From positions 186,001 to 250,000 of the forward strand of contig JAIWND010000011.1 of NCBI GenBank assembly GCA_025330725.1: a stretch of DNA of 64,000 bases, written 5' to 3'. Below, piece after piece: positions 12,657-24,764 of this stretch (the stretch's first letter is position 1; each line of letters starts with the position of its first letter). Position numbers and translations under genes: made by a program. This stretch comes from Chlamydoabsidia padenii. Taxonomy: Eukaryota; Mucoromycota; Mucoromycetes; Mucorales; Cunninghamellaceae. The notes below the pieces were generated by a model that saw only the letters and a program-made list of their open reading frames with translations, had not been told where the DNA came from and searched no databases.

Positions 12657-12947
12657 TCATGTAGTGATCGACACGTGTAGACGTAGTTTGCCATTCCAAA
12701 ACAAGCAATCTTTTCTGATCTTCCGTCATTCCTTGATCTTTCGGCCTGGGTCCGTCGATCTTATCTATTGTTATTTCCTTTGTTTCTTATTACTTTACCA
12801 ATTGAGTGTGTGTGCCATTTCGTGGGAAATCCTCTTTTTGGCATGTAAAGTAATACACGTTTAGAATCCAATAGGGTGATAAAATGATTGGTCATCATTT
12901 TGGGTCAAACGGAATGGTGACATTGTTTGGATGATGGAAGGCTAAGA

Positions 12948-12956
12948 ATCTGATAA
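12948..12956 (+). promoter_or_regulatory. Iron-GATA site 3 (ATCTGATAA)
   Basis: Third exact ATCWGATAA element, about 480 bp upstream of the rhizoferrin synthetase ATG, on the opposite strand from the other two. Confidence 0.6.
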
Positions 12957-13739
12957 GAAATTGGTATTACAGGAAAAGCTTCTTGCAGGGCGGGATAGTT
13001 ATGTACCATGGGTTCACAAACTTTTTTTTAATCGTACCTTTTTTAAAATCCCGAATAATGGCAGGACACCCACTTTTTAAGTCTTTGCTCTAGTCACCTC
13101 TTAATATTGACCCCATGTTAAAGGAAAATCAACCTTGTAGAAATCATCACTTTCCACCTTTTCTCTCCACTTTTAATATGATTGCTAATCCTTTTTGATA
13201 AGGTCAAACCATCATCATGCAAAGGATGATTAATTAGTTTTTAAATCCCGCTCCTAGCACCAAATCTTTGGTCCATCCCCTTCCCTTTGCTCAGATGAAC
13301 TAGTCTACTAATTATACTAACCGATCTATATTTTGAAAAGCAAAAATAAAAAAAAAAAATAAAAAAAAAAGAATAGAAAAGATATTAGGAAAAGGAAGAT
13401 GGTTAAGGTTTTTGCTCGTAGCAAAGTTACTCAAGTACGTGAACAACGAAGGTGACACGGAAACTTGCAAGTCGATGTTTAAAAAGGGCGGAAGTAAAGA
13501 TGTTGTGGTCATGACAATAATCTACGATCGATCATATTTAATAAAAAGCACTATCCTATACGATTTTACATGATCCCATTGTGTGAAATACATGAACATA
13601 CACAATCCCATATTACTAATAATACCCCCCCACCCACCCAATCAATGGTGTTATAAAGGATTCTTTATTATGATGTATATGCAAAGTGCAAGTAATGATA
13701 TGTTTATAAAAAAGATATAATAGCTATGCAATTAAAAAC

Positions 13740-14090
13740 CATGGGTGTTATCGTATTTGACGCCTTTTGGATCCGAGGAGTCGCCCATTGCCCTTCCGTT
13801 ACCCTTACTTTTAACTGAGTTTGACTTGGACTTGGAGCTGCAGGAGGTACTGTCAGTTGATAAGTAATTGGTGAAGGAGGATCAAATACAGGTCTTGATG
13901 AGGATGAGATTGGTTCAGGAGAAGATGGCAGTGATAGTCCCAGTCCCAGTTTCAGATGATAATGGTATTACTGTTGATGGTGATAGTGATGAAGGACCTA
14001 ATACTGAAGAAGTCGGTATGGGTATTGAAGAGGAGGGGTAGTCGCATCCGTTGTAAGTCTTGTTGTATTTAGTTTATCCAGGTGCTCCCA
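13740..14090 (-). pseudogene. Possible Ser/Thr/Pro-rich coding remnant
   Basis: Read on the minus strand, about 13,910-13,750 gives an open frame with pieces such as PPSPITYQLTVPPAAPSPSQ and VRVTEGQWATPRIQKASN. A different frame just upstream (about 14,030-13,940) continues the Ser/Thr/Pro-rich character (SSIPIPTSSVLGPSSLSPST). The two need a frameshift or an unrecognised intron to join. There is no clear start and no family I recognise. It could be a decayed gene, an unmodelled exon pair of a lineage-specific gene, or chance. Confidence 0.25.
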
Positions 14091-17000
14091 CAGTCATTCA
14101 TGGTTTACAAAGGTCTTGTAGATAAGCGTTACAATTAAAAATGACGAGTAACAATATCATAGTGGCATGATCTTTTTTTTACTTTACCTTTTATGTGTTC
14201 TTGTCCAGTTTAGCCCTGCAGATTGAGATGGAAGTATCAGTTTAGGTTGACAGACAAGCTACAAAACAGCGAATAAAAGACGTCATAATAAAGAAAACCA
14301 TCTTTGTTCACCACACGAGCAGGTATGGTCAGTCCAGGAACGAGAACCCAAGTCGATCAACCAAAGCTGGTGAAGAAAAAGAAGAAGAAATACAAAATCT
14401 TGAAAGAAATACTTTCCCAACATTTTTTAAATCCCGCTCTGTTTGGGTCCCTTGTCTGACTGAGAAATGCCATTCCTTACTCAATTACCACCAAACCGAA
14501 TCCAACAGACCTCAACGAATAAAAAAAAAGGCTGTGTTTGCTTTATGATATAATTTCAACATAAGTTACAGCAAATTTCTGGCTTTCAGACATTTCTTTA
14601 AACCAATAACATCCAGGTCAAAAATTGATTTTCAAATCCCGCTACTGGACCCTGATCTCTTTTTTTCTTTTTCTAAAAAAGAAGAGTATCAGGTCTCACC
14701 AAGCCATCAAGCAGATGTCAATACATCCAGTATACACTTTTATGATGTATTCTCAGCAAAAAGTTAAGTTTTCGGGCACTCCTTTCAATCGAACCAAGGT
14801 AAAGGTCATATATACCTGTCCTTCCTTTTGCATTAACAATGTCAAAAGAGGATAAAGAGAGTTGACATCTCAGTCCAGCTCTGTTTTTTCCGTTTTTTAT
14901 GCTGCTCAAGTGAGATAGGAAAAGAAAGATGGATTAAAGAAAAAGAAGCATAGTAGTAGAAGACTGGTTACACTAGGACAAGATGTGTTTTTCAAATCCC
15001 GATTCATGCATCCAAATGTCATGTTATCCAGTATCATTCATTCCTATCATATGTATCAAGCCAGCAGGCAATCAACTACCCAAAGTCCTATATGTAAAGT
15101 GTTACGTATGTTTTTTTTTATTACATCCAATTAAAAATAAGCAACTTTTCTATACTATAGTGAGAAGGAGGGGGGGTTGATAAAAAGAGAGCCCAAACTA
15201 TGTGAGTGAAGAAGGAATGAGAGATAAAGAATGCTAAAGATCGTCATCACTTTTGTTCATCGTTCAATCCAATCCAATGTTAAAGAGTGAGCCGCACGTT
15301 TTTTTTCCTATTGTCTGATCATCTAATCCTACTGAATAAACCACAATAAGTTGATCATTTTACCTTTCCTAGATCTGTCGAGGTGGAGTTTTGTTAAGAC
15401 GTTCATGCAAAGTGGGTGAGAGTATCCGTGATGAGATGGTTGATGATATGTATCCAGTTTTCCCGGCCAGTAGAGCTTATTTGCCAAAGGTATCTAACGG
15501 TTGTCCAGTACGCTGGTATAGATGGATAGATAATCATTCGTCGAATTCGTTGTCTGTGTTTGCTGATACTTGGACCACTGAACGACCTAAACATACAGAA
15601 AGAGAAAAGAGAGAGAGAAAAGTATTAGTTTCAGAGTCTTGATTAGCCCAGTCTACAGAACCACTCTTTTTTTTTTTATATACCTTTTCCAAGTCAATCC
15701 AGTTTAAATGAGTTTCAATAAAGAGTCACCATTATCAGCAAGACAACACATTATCATAGAGTCAGTTGTTCCACCACCGATTTATGTTCATCTTTACCTA
15801 TTCGCTCCAACCGGTGTGAGCTACTTTATTGACCATCAAATCACCATTTTGTGCAGCGCCCCAATATAACCAAAGTGAGTGAATAGAGTGTCTATATAAA
15901 GTCCAACAGCCCGAGAAAGTCAAGTTTGACGCAACCTCTTCACCGTGTACTAAAAAAAAAAAAAAAAGTCCAAGGCATTATATATGATGAGAATTGTTCC
16001 GTTCAGTAATTTAAGATTCGTTGTTTCTGTAGATGCGTTGAGATGACGGAGGTTGGTTTATATAACATCATAAACGATACATTCAAACCGCCACATTAAA
16101 GTGAGTGATCAAAAGAATAAAGGCAAGTTGGGGAAGAGAAGGGATGAAGAAGAATAATCAGGTGTATTGTTTGATCAAAGGGTTGGGGTGGACAAAGAAG
16201 AAGAGAGAGGGGGGAAGAGAGAAGACGAAGCCTTTGAACACAAGTCCAAAAGTCCGCTCCGACTGAGTTCAAAAAAGTAAAAGTAATAAAAATATTACTT
16301 TTAAAAACCAGATGATTAAAAAAATTCTGCCTTTATAGCGGAACTTGATTTATTTTCATTTTCATTTTGTATTATTCATTTCTTATGTGATCAAATATAA
16401 GAAATGAAAAGGAAAACTACTTTTGCTTCCGTGAAAAGTGTATTAACTCCAAAAGTGCGAGGGACACTATCAGATCCAATACCCCATAGATTTCTTTTCA
16501 AGGAAGGTTCCGTTCGTAAAGAAAAGAACACACAACAAGTAGAACCTGAAGAGAAAAAAAAAAATAGGAAAGTGAGAAAAAGTGGTCTTTTATAGTTTTT
16601 TTTGTCTGAGAAAACAGTCCTACCTTTCGATTGGCAGCTGGGTCCCAAGCCCCAAAAATTTATTCCCCACGACGTGAAAGTCACCGAAATAGATCAGCTG
16701 ACATTTCTACCATAAGAGGACAAGCTCTGAAAAATTGCGTTTCTCCCTATTCTCTTTTTACATCCAATCAACTAGCCTTTGATTTAAACAAGCCTCCCTT
16801 CGAGACCCTGTGCTTGACAAACAAGTTGTACCCCGCAATCCTTCCTATTGTTTACTACGGCACTGGTCATGATTAATCCACACAAAAAGTAATCCGCCAA
16901 TCACTTGATGGTTGTTCATACAACATGACTATTTTGTGGTCAGTGGGAAAGTGAAGCTCATCTTATCACTTCGTCTTAAATGTTGTCAATGCACTTTAAT

Positions 17001-18690
17001 GATACTCTACTGCAATTGTTTCTTTTTTACACTAGGCTTCCGTCTTTTGGATCTCTTCCTCTGGTCATGATGGCAGGTCAATATCCTTTGAAAAATATAA
17101 TGGCTAAATTGTTTTTTATTTTATCTTACAATATGCCACTTTGTGCTTTATCGTCTATCAGTGTATTATGGCTATTGGGTGTACTATGATTCCTCAACAT
17201 CTTTTTGGAACGACGACGTGGGATTGGGCTGGACGATCGAACATGGTTATTCTTTCTTTGGTGGTCTGCTAGTGCCGAAATCAGTATCTCTTGTGTCATT
17301 GAGTATGAATGTCATTCACCATCAATTACTCAGCAAACTCTACAATCTAGTCTTATCTTGTCTTAAATACTCGATAGAATAGTCTTTTTTTTTACGCGTT
17401 ATAATAGTTTTATGTATTGCATATAATGTAGCTTTATGTTTTACTTTACTTGTAATAAAATAAACTTGATTAAATCCGTCCTTAATGTGATTCATACCCT
17501 AGTCATATCTGGAAAGAGCTCTGCTCGCTCAACTGTTACCGGATGCTAATGATTAAAGTGGCCATGTGGATACTATAGCATATTTCCAACATAAGTCACC
17601 GCAAAAGCAAAGCACCAAGACCTTAGTGTTAGCCATTCCAAGCTTGCGATGTCTTTTACCTGTCATTTGTAGGAAGTGCATTTTATTTTTTATAGAGAAA
17701 AGTTCGTTTTCAAGTTCCGCCCGCCCTTGGACTACATATAAATCACAATATACCATGTTTTGATACAAACTGATAACTTATTGATGTACATCTCCTCTTC
17801 TTTCAACATGGCTGACCCTCCCTTTTTTTATTTAGCTCGTAGGCTCTCTTCATCAGCTTTAATAATATCTTCCCTCTCGTCGATCAAGGGGATGGGTGAG
17901 GGGTAAGTTGCAGGACAGGTACACCAACCAGAGACGCTTCATTTATCCACTCGCCTTTGGCTGTGTTTTATAAATTCGAAGTGTATAAGTTTATTGTTAT
18001 TGATATTGTTCTTGGGTTGCCTATGCTGAGAGACTTATTACTTACGTAGTGTACATCTTGTCCATCCTGTTTAACGGGGAGACCGAATACTGAGGCGAGG
18101 CTTTTGCACAAACCCTTTGGTTATTGTGTCAATGTCGAAAAAAAAAAAGATGATGTGATGGCGGAAGTGAAGGTGTGCGTAGCTACAAGAAACAAAAAAT
18201 AAACGCATTACTATATTTCTTCTCTTTACGTAATAGACAACACGGAACAGCATAGGATACTCTACTTTTAACAGCAAAGCAATATCAACACATTTGGCAG
18301 TATAAATTACATATAAAGCTCATGGAATCACTAGCGGCAGACAGTAATAGATGTATTCCGCTCTATCATATCTTTATTCGATCTACTCTAGTTGAATCAT
18401 CCACCAATACCTAGATACCCTTACTAGAATAGTAACCGTTATAATATAGTGCTCTTTTTTCCACATGTTAACTAATTAACAGAGATACTAAACATGGCAA
18501 TGCCTCTCTGTGATATATCGATCGCATAAATCGGGATTTAAAAAGTACAACTTTGTCCTGTGGGTGTGTAACATTTATGAATTCAGGAATCTAATAGTAA
18601 ATGTCAAAAGCATAAAAAGACTGTTTATACACAAATAATATAGAATGAATCTAATAGTATAAAGAGAAGTTGAAAAAAAAAAGTTAAGCG

Positions 18691-18750
18691 GGATCCACTT
18701 ACTTCATGACAAACCGGAATTTAAAATGAATGGCAATTTAAAGTGGATCC
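18691..18750. repeat. 10-bp perfect inverted repeat
   Basis: GGATCCACTT at 18691-18700 is mirrored by AAGTGGATCC at 18741-18750 with a 40-bp loop. It could be the end of a small inverted-repeat element or a hairpin. No transposase is nearby. Confidence 0.55.
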
Positions 18751-19155
18751 ACCGTTGACACCCCGGGAAGGTAAAACGCACTTGAAAACCTTTAACACTA
18801 TACGAATAATGACAGTTAGCAATGATATACAGTCGCAATGAAAAGATTTTAATCACCCTCTGTTTACTCCAGCGTGACATCAAAGTCCACTTGAGCTACC
18901 ACTTATAAATACGACTGATGGTCATATATAGTCATCAGCTTCAAAATATTTGAGTCATAATCACTTTGTATTGTTAAATTTAGTATATAATAACAAAATG
19001 TTATAGTAGCTGCCATAGTTGACAGCGGTTTAACAAGAAATGATTTCAGTGACCCCATGTGATTTCAATTTCCGCCAGCTGGCTTTTTATTTTCATTTCA
19101 TGTTTTTTTTTTTCCCTTTTCTTCTCTCACTTTTTCTTTTTTAAAAATCATTATA

Positions 19156-20521
19156 ATGTCAAGACATTATATACAACGCTTAGCGTCGGTATCACAGCTT
19201 TTCACCACGCCCAGCAAAGCGGTACTGGGACCCTCACTTACGCACCTACATCCCACAGTAACTACTCAACGATTACTACCGCCTACAGTAAAGGGCACAA
19301 GCATCATTACCAACAAACGATCCTTACATACCACTACCACTGCGACGATACGTTCGACTTGCCTAACACCTAAACATGTATCGCCGATACCCCAAGTAAC
19401 CGAAGATGCTTCCGAACAAGACTGTGACCAACAACAAGCGTTCCATTTTATCGCCTATGCTGCTTGGCACCCGAAAAACCGCTCACCCAAACAACGTACG
19501 TCTGAAAACAGGATACCTTATTGGAAACAACTCAAGGTGGGCAAAGTCGATGCTGGTGAAGATGCTTTTTATCAAACATGTACACCTAATGGTTTATCTA
19601 TCGGTGTTGCTGATGGTGTAGGAGGTAAGACTTTGGGGTTAGATAGGAGTGTTTTTTTTTATATATATAACAAACTTGACTCTTTTCTTATTAGGTTGGG
19701 CGGATGTGGGTGTAGATCCAGGTAACATGTCTACTATAAAAAAAAGAAGAAAGCAACTGACTTTATATTTCCCTAATAGCACTTTTCTCTTGGACGTTGA
19801 TGAACAATGCTGCTGCTGCTGCTAAACATGAAACAAGTCTGGATGCTCATCATATTCTAGACGTTGCATTCCATCAATTACAACAAGGTGGTAAAGTACA
19901 AGCAGGAAGCAGTACAGCGTGTATCCTTAATCTTTGCAAGACTACAGGCAAGATGACGACATGCAATCTTGGGGACAGTGCCTTTTTATTAATCCGTGAC
20001 AAAAAGGTGGTCTATGAAAGTCCTAGTCAACAACATTATTTTAATTGTCCGTAAGTTGGTCGTCATAAGCAGGGGTATGTGTGTGTGTCTTCTCACTATT
20101 ATGATATAGGTATCAGCTGACTGTCGTGCCAGACACTTATCCCGATCGAGATCTTTTTGTAACGGATATGCCAAAGGATGGGGATCAAAAATCATTCTTC
20201 TTGAAAGATGGGGATATTATTTTGCTGGCAACAGATGGTTACTTTGACAATGTGTATTCTCATGAAACACTGGCTTTGGTGAACAAGACAATGGGGACGA
20301 TAACAAGGAACGATAATGATGAAACTGTAGCGGCCACTGTACGTGAATTGGCCAAGGTTTTGACGGATACAGCGAAATTCTTATCGATGGACAACAAACG
20401 ATTGTCTCCTTGGGCGAAGGATGCGCAGGCGCATGGTAGCCACTTTATCGGTGGCAAGTCGGATGATATCACTTTGGTGGCTACTCTGGTACGTGGGATC
20501 CAACCACCACAAGAATCATGA
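19156..20521 (+). CDS. PTC7-like mitochondrial PP2C-type phosphatase
   Basis: A metal-dependent Ser/Thr phosphatase of the PP2C family, nearest in layout to Ptc7/PPTC7, which acts in mitochondria and in yeast activates coenzyme Q synthesis through Coq7. Exons are 19156-19624, 19695-19721, 19780-20050 and 20110-20521, giving 392 aa. The first about 60 residues are rich in Arg, Ser and Thr with few acids, fitting a mitochondrial presequence. Metal-binding motifs are visible: GEDAF (about 133), VADGVGGWADVGVDP (about 150), GDSAFLLIRD (about 237), ATDGYFDN (about 298) and KSDDITLV near the end. Exon 2 is only 27 nt. Family assignment is firm; mitochondrial targeting is inferred from the N-terminus. 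Confidence 0.9.
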
Positions 20522-20825
20522 TATGGGTCTAGTGGGTAGATAAATAGAAAAAAAAAATATATAGTGTTTTATAATAATAAATGGTCTTTGTTTTGATTCT
20601 TATTACTGTGTGGGGGTGGTATGCATTACATGTTATTGATCGATTCGCTTAGAGAAGTCTATCTCTTATTTTTTTTTTTTTTAATGACTGGATAAAATAA
20701 AAAGTTGATGCCTACATATGTAACAGGTCCAGCCGAGGCCGTCTGCTCCGAAAATCAATCATTTATAGAGTATGTCTCTGTTTTATTTAATTAATAAAAC
20801 TAGTAATGCTTTCTAAACTATGGTA
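20522..20825. other. Convergent 3' region, PTC7 / LYR gene
   Basis: About 300 bp between two convergent stop codons with T and A tracts. No gene or structured element seen. Confidence 0.5.
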
Positions 20826-22027
20826 CTATTCTAATGGTTCTATGTTGGAAGGAGGCCGGACCAGTCGGCTTGCTTGTTTAAGAGCATCATGAATTGGGCG
20901 TACTATACAGATACATACAAAAAAGAAGAAGAGTCAAAACCTACATTCATCCTTTATATATATAGTTGCTACTTACAATATTCCTGCGAATCATCCTGTA
21001 CACCCAATTGAGATAAAAACAAGCCTTCGGATTTGATATCATCCACCAACCCAGTCAATGCATAATGCTTGTCCACCCGTTTTTGATTGGTACGAGCACG
21101 ATTTTTCATCATCATCGAGGTGGTGACAGGTTGACGAATGCCACGACGTCGGATGAATCTGAATCCACTGGATGCCTGAGTGACCATTATGACTTGATGT
21201 GGTTTCCATTTGATGGATCGAGGTTTCTTTTGATAGCGTTGTTGCATGGTGAGAAGGATCTTGGCGGCATTGTATTGTCGACGGCTGGAAGGAATGGTGG
21301 TGGGTACGCGAGCGAGATCAAGTAAATGAGGAGGGAGGATGACACGATCAGTACGTGCTTGGTGTCGTTTCTTGGATGCTTGGGATCGAATGTCTACTGC
21401 TGTCACTGTTCGTTGAAGTAACTATATATAAAAAAAGAGAGAGAGGGTCAATTGGTTTTGTTTTAATTGGAAGAGAAAGATTTACATCAGGTATTTTGCG
21501 CAGCTACAAGTCAAAAGAGGGTGGTTAGATGATAAAAGAGGAGACATGTGTGTGAAGTTTACCTTTTTAATGGCATGAGCCAAGGGTCCTATTTTAGCAG
21601 TCGAAAGGTCATCAATGTACTTTTGGACAGCCACATTACCATCGAGAGCCAGTGTCATTTGTTGTAAAGCCTAAAATAAAGTTTATGTGTTATTAATGTG
21701 TTTTCGTGATGACTCTTTTCTTTTTTTTTTTCTTCCTTTTACCTTATCACCGTCAGATAATAATGCCAGAGATCGTTTCCTTGAGGTTTCGCATTGGTGG
21801 AATCGGAATCGTTCACGGATCATACTGTTCAAAAACCATTGCTGGTGAGGTTGTTCAAATCGGTGAGCTGTTCGTAAAAGTGACCGGTATAAAGAGAGTG
21901 TCTATTGTCAGAGAAGGAGAGTATGAGGTTCATGAGATGGTCAAGTCAAAGATCTATCTTTTACCAGTGCCTGTGTTTCTTTATAAATGTGTTTATTGAC
22001 TGCATTATAAGGAAGATGCCATAACAT
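20826..22027 (-). CDS. LYR-motif protein, Cup1-like, probably mitochondrial
   Basis: A small basic protein of 289 aa built from six exons: 22027-21965, 21901-21743, 21670-21563, an 18-nt exon 21503-21486, 21421-20977 and 20902-20826. Exon 2 opens with an LYR motif in the expected context (TLSLYRSLLRTAHRF followed by RERFRFH), the signature of proteins that dock on mitochondrial acyl carrier protein and help assemble Fe-S or respiratory complexes. The long C-terminal part is basic and matches the general layout of fungal Cup1-like LYR proteins, a poorly studied mitochondrial group. All splice sites are GT-AG and every junction keeps the frame. Exact function is unknown. A CAACCCCG variant of the promoter word and a TGCATGAA lie about 70-110 bp upstream. 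Confidence 0.75.
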
Positions 22028-22239
22028 GAGTAAAAAAAAAGTGAAGAAGAGAGCCAACAAAAAAAAAAAAAAAAGCCAAGTCGCCGATATACATTTTCCA
22101 ACCCCGACAAGTGGACCATGGTCCCCCACCCTGCATGAATCACTCAACCATATATATTTCTTTTACTTGTTTATTATATATAACATGAGTATTAAAAAAA
22201 ATAAGACAACTACATAACTAGAACAAGACAGGAGATAAT

Positions 22240-22773
22240 TTAAGCCTTCTTGGCAGCTTGAGCAGCCTTCTTGGATTCCTTAGACTTGGCAATAGCAGCT
22301 TGACGAGCAGCAGCACGGGCATCAGGCTTTTGGTTACGCTTGGCACGGATAGCATCCCAAGAGGCACCAGCAATAGCACGTTCGTGCTTGACAGTACGAC
22401 GAGATCGCTTCTTGGCCACTTCTTCGGTAACACCCTTCTTGTTAAGACGACGGTAGATGGTGGTCCAGCGGATCTTGCGAGGGTTCAAACGTTGAAGGAA
22501 GTAGGATTCAGCCTTACCATTGATGAAGCGGAAGGTCTACAAGATATAAACAAAAAAGAAGAAAAGGGGTGAGTTTTTAAATGTTGTTGTTGTTTTATAA
22601 TGTTGGATTCATAATACGTACTCTATTAAAGATAAAAAGAAGATGGTGAGTTTGAGTTTTTATAGGGAGAGGAGTAATGACGTTATTACCTGCTATCAAT
22701 GCGAACGTAGGTCTTACCACGAGCAGGGTAGATTTTGAATCCGGAGAAGGCGCAAATCTCGAGCCTGAAATAA

Positions 22774-22833
<60 letters not shown>

Positions 22834-23016
22834 GGTTAATGTCTATTGAACAATGGTGGTAATGAAGGGTGGTGATGGAGAGAGGAGGGGGGAATGCGTC
22901 CTTGTTGTAGTAGTTGTAATAAAAGTCGATCTGGTGGTAATACAGGTATATATCGTAATGGATGGATGGATGGGTTGGATAGATGGATTAAAACAAAACA
23001 AACCAACTTACTTCAT
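22240..23016 (-). CDS. RPL24: Large-subunit ribosomal protein eL24
   Basis: A structural protein of the 60S ribosomal subunit. Exons are 23016-23012 (only ATG AA), 22764-22690, a single base at 22622, and 22536-22240, giving 125 aa. Recognisable family stretches are [62 protein letters not shown] and [15 protein letters not shown], ending in a Lys/Ala-rich tail. The unusual point is the one-base exon A. Joining 22690 directly to 22536 breaks the frame inside the conserved DS-x-TFRF block and reaches TGA about 16 codons later. Including the base gives AGA (Arg) where Lys or Arg is expected. Intron 1 carries a 56-base A run, which on the coding strand is a T tract just before the acceptor. Confidence 0.93.
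22622..22622 (-). other. 1-nt microexon of the eL24 gene
   Basis: The base A (coding strand) lies between a 67-nt intron (22689-22623, GTAATA...AATAG) and an 85-nt intron (22621-22537, GTACGT...TGTAG). It completes the codon AG|A between Ser and Thr of the conserved DSxTFRF block. Confidence 0.65.
22776..22831. repeat. 56-base poly(A) tract in eL24 intron 1
   Basis: An uninterrupted A run. On the coding (minus) strand it is a T run that ends about 11 bases before the 3' splice site, so it doubles as an extreme polypyrimidine tract. The exact length may be affected by sequencing. Confidence 0.9.
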
Positions 23017-23307
23017 CTTGATGAATGGATTATATGAGAAGGAAAAGAGAAAGGGAAAGAGATTCCCCCCCTCAGCAAATAAAATAAAATGCCACACGCG
23101 GAGATTAAATTATCTAATTTTGGGACTCGACTGTGGACCCTGTCATCGAGCCCTGGATATCATAAAGCATAATTTCCTTTTTTTTTTATTATTATTATCA
23201 ATAACAAAACAAAACAATAATCTATACAACATAAATAGAGAGGTAAAATCTACTATATACAATGGGGAATGACATAAAACAATAAAGGCATAAAAGAGGG
23301 AAAGAGG

Positions 23308-24764
23308 TTAATCAAAGTGGAAAAGATCATCCACAGTTGATTCCATCTTGAGTAAAGAATCATGACCAAAGACACATTGATGATCATAACTTTTCGATAA
23401 ATCCATTGCGGCACTTGAAGGAAGGTCTTGAGTGATAAATGAATCAAGGGAGGTATCGTCAAAGAGATGATCCAATGATGTAGGTAAAAGAGGAGATAAG
23501 GTGGGTGTAAAAATGGTCGATTCACTATTGCCTGTATCGATGCTTGCCAAATCCATTCTATCGTCATCATCTTTTATTGAGAAGCAGTCATCAAAGTCGA
23601 GTGATTCAGTTGTTCCAGTGGTGCATGATAATGAAGGAGAGATAGGTTGTTGTGGCAAGTTGATATCAGTTGGTGGTGTACGGGATGAGTGTTGTCGAGG
23701 ACTAAAGCCAGGCATGAATTTCAATCGATAGAGATCCAATGCACGTTGTAATAGATTTCTTTTGTTCACCAGTTTTGGATTAAGCCATGCCTAATATATA
23801 TATAACAAGTCAATAAAATAAAAGGTATTATTATAAAAAGTGTCTGTCTTTTTATTACCATTTTCCAACCAAGTTCATTACACAAGTTTTCCTCCATCCA
23901 TTTCTGTGATGACATATCAGGAGATACCATTGCCCGAGGATAAACACAATTAGCCAAACGGAAACAAGTATCAATAGTATCCAAATCAATAGTATCCAAA
24001 TGTATCTTGATCCTGAATCGCACATGATGTTCATCTTCCATTGTGATTGTCTTTGGTATACAAGGCAAACAGTGATTGTTGACAGATGAGCAAGTGCGTT
24101 TGCGAAGAGTACCATTAAGCATTTTGGTTTGACGAGCCGCCCGCCGAGATCGCATGGTCGGTGTTCGATTACGATATGAATCCACGGCCCGTTGAATTAA
24201 GCCTCGTTTACCCACAAGATCAGGATTCATCCAAGCCAGTTTCCATCCCAAGACATTACATTGTGTTTCATAATCCCATCGATTGCCTTGATATTTTTCT
24301 TGGGGTACATTGGCACGAGGGTAGACCTAGAGAGAAATGAGTTACAGACAGTTTTGTTATTATGGGTTTCTACTTACACAATTATCCAGTTGGAATGATG
24401 TATCAATATCATCCACAGTAAGAGTATCAATATCTGTCCGAATGGCATGTCGCTGTAAAACCCTGTTATGTGAATAGACAAATGATACCCATTCGATCCC
24501 ATCACGTAGTTCAACCACAGGAGGACTCGATTTAATACCTTGTTCCACTTTATGTTTCTTGTTCACACCATCATCAGCTAATGCTCTTGCTTTACGTTTC
24601 TTGATTTTACGTATCATTTGTTCCACTTGTACGATTTGGTCCATGGTCAATTGATCCAATACTGGCTCCATTTGTTCAACACAGGTTGGCTCGTGTAACG
24701 TTTCAAAAAAACAGGACACTGCTGGGACAGCTATGGGTGAGGAAGACAAGGTAGGTAGATTCAT
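23308..24764 (-). CDS. Protein with two DUF8032-like domains
   Basis: A 445-aa protein in three exons: 24764-24378, 24326-23859 and 23790-23308. The same domain occurs twice: first around residues 95-190 (DGIEWVSFVYS, DNCVYPRANVPQ, NVLGWKLAWMNPDLVGKRGL, RAVDSYRNR), then around 220-320 (VRFRIKIHLD, ANCVYPRAMV, NELGWKMAWLNPKLVNKRNL, RALDLYR). Copies share a CVYPRA core and a W-K-AW-NP-LV-KR helix ending in a dipeptide repeat of R and Y. I recognise this as the fungal DUF8032 type, abundant in Mucoromycota and of unknown role, sometimes considered DNA-associated. The tail is acidic and Ser/Thr/Pro-rich like a transactivation region (DFDDCFSIKDDDD, DDLFHFD at the end), and a basic KKRKAR segment precedes domain 1. 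A transcription-factor role is inference. Confidence 0.7.

Larger units (their letters stand above)
12470..19155. other. 6.7-kb gene-poor region
   Basis: The longest stretch without a gene I can support. It holds the rhizoferrin synthetase promoter at its left end and the PTC7 promoter at its right end. The middle has only short, interrupted frames with no family I recognise, six exact AAATCCCG words (13046, 13243, 14429, 14634, 14994, 18532), A/T tracts, a 10-bp inverted repeat near 18.7 kb and possible coding remnants. The frames around 16630-17380 are somewhat protein-like but broken. It may be decayed genes or mobile DNA, or long regulatory DNA. Confidence 0.5.

Noticed and set aside
16404..17382. 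Plus-strand frames of 60-80 residues in the gene-poor region
   Set aside because: They are short, mutually out of frame, lack recognisable motifs, and cannot be joined by convincing splice sites.
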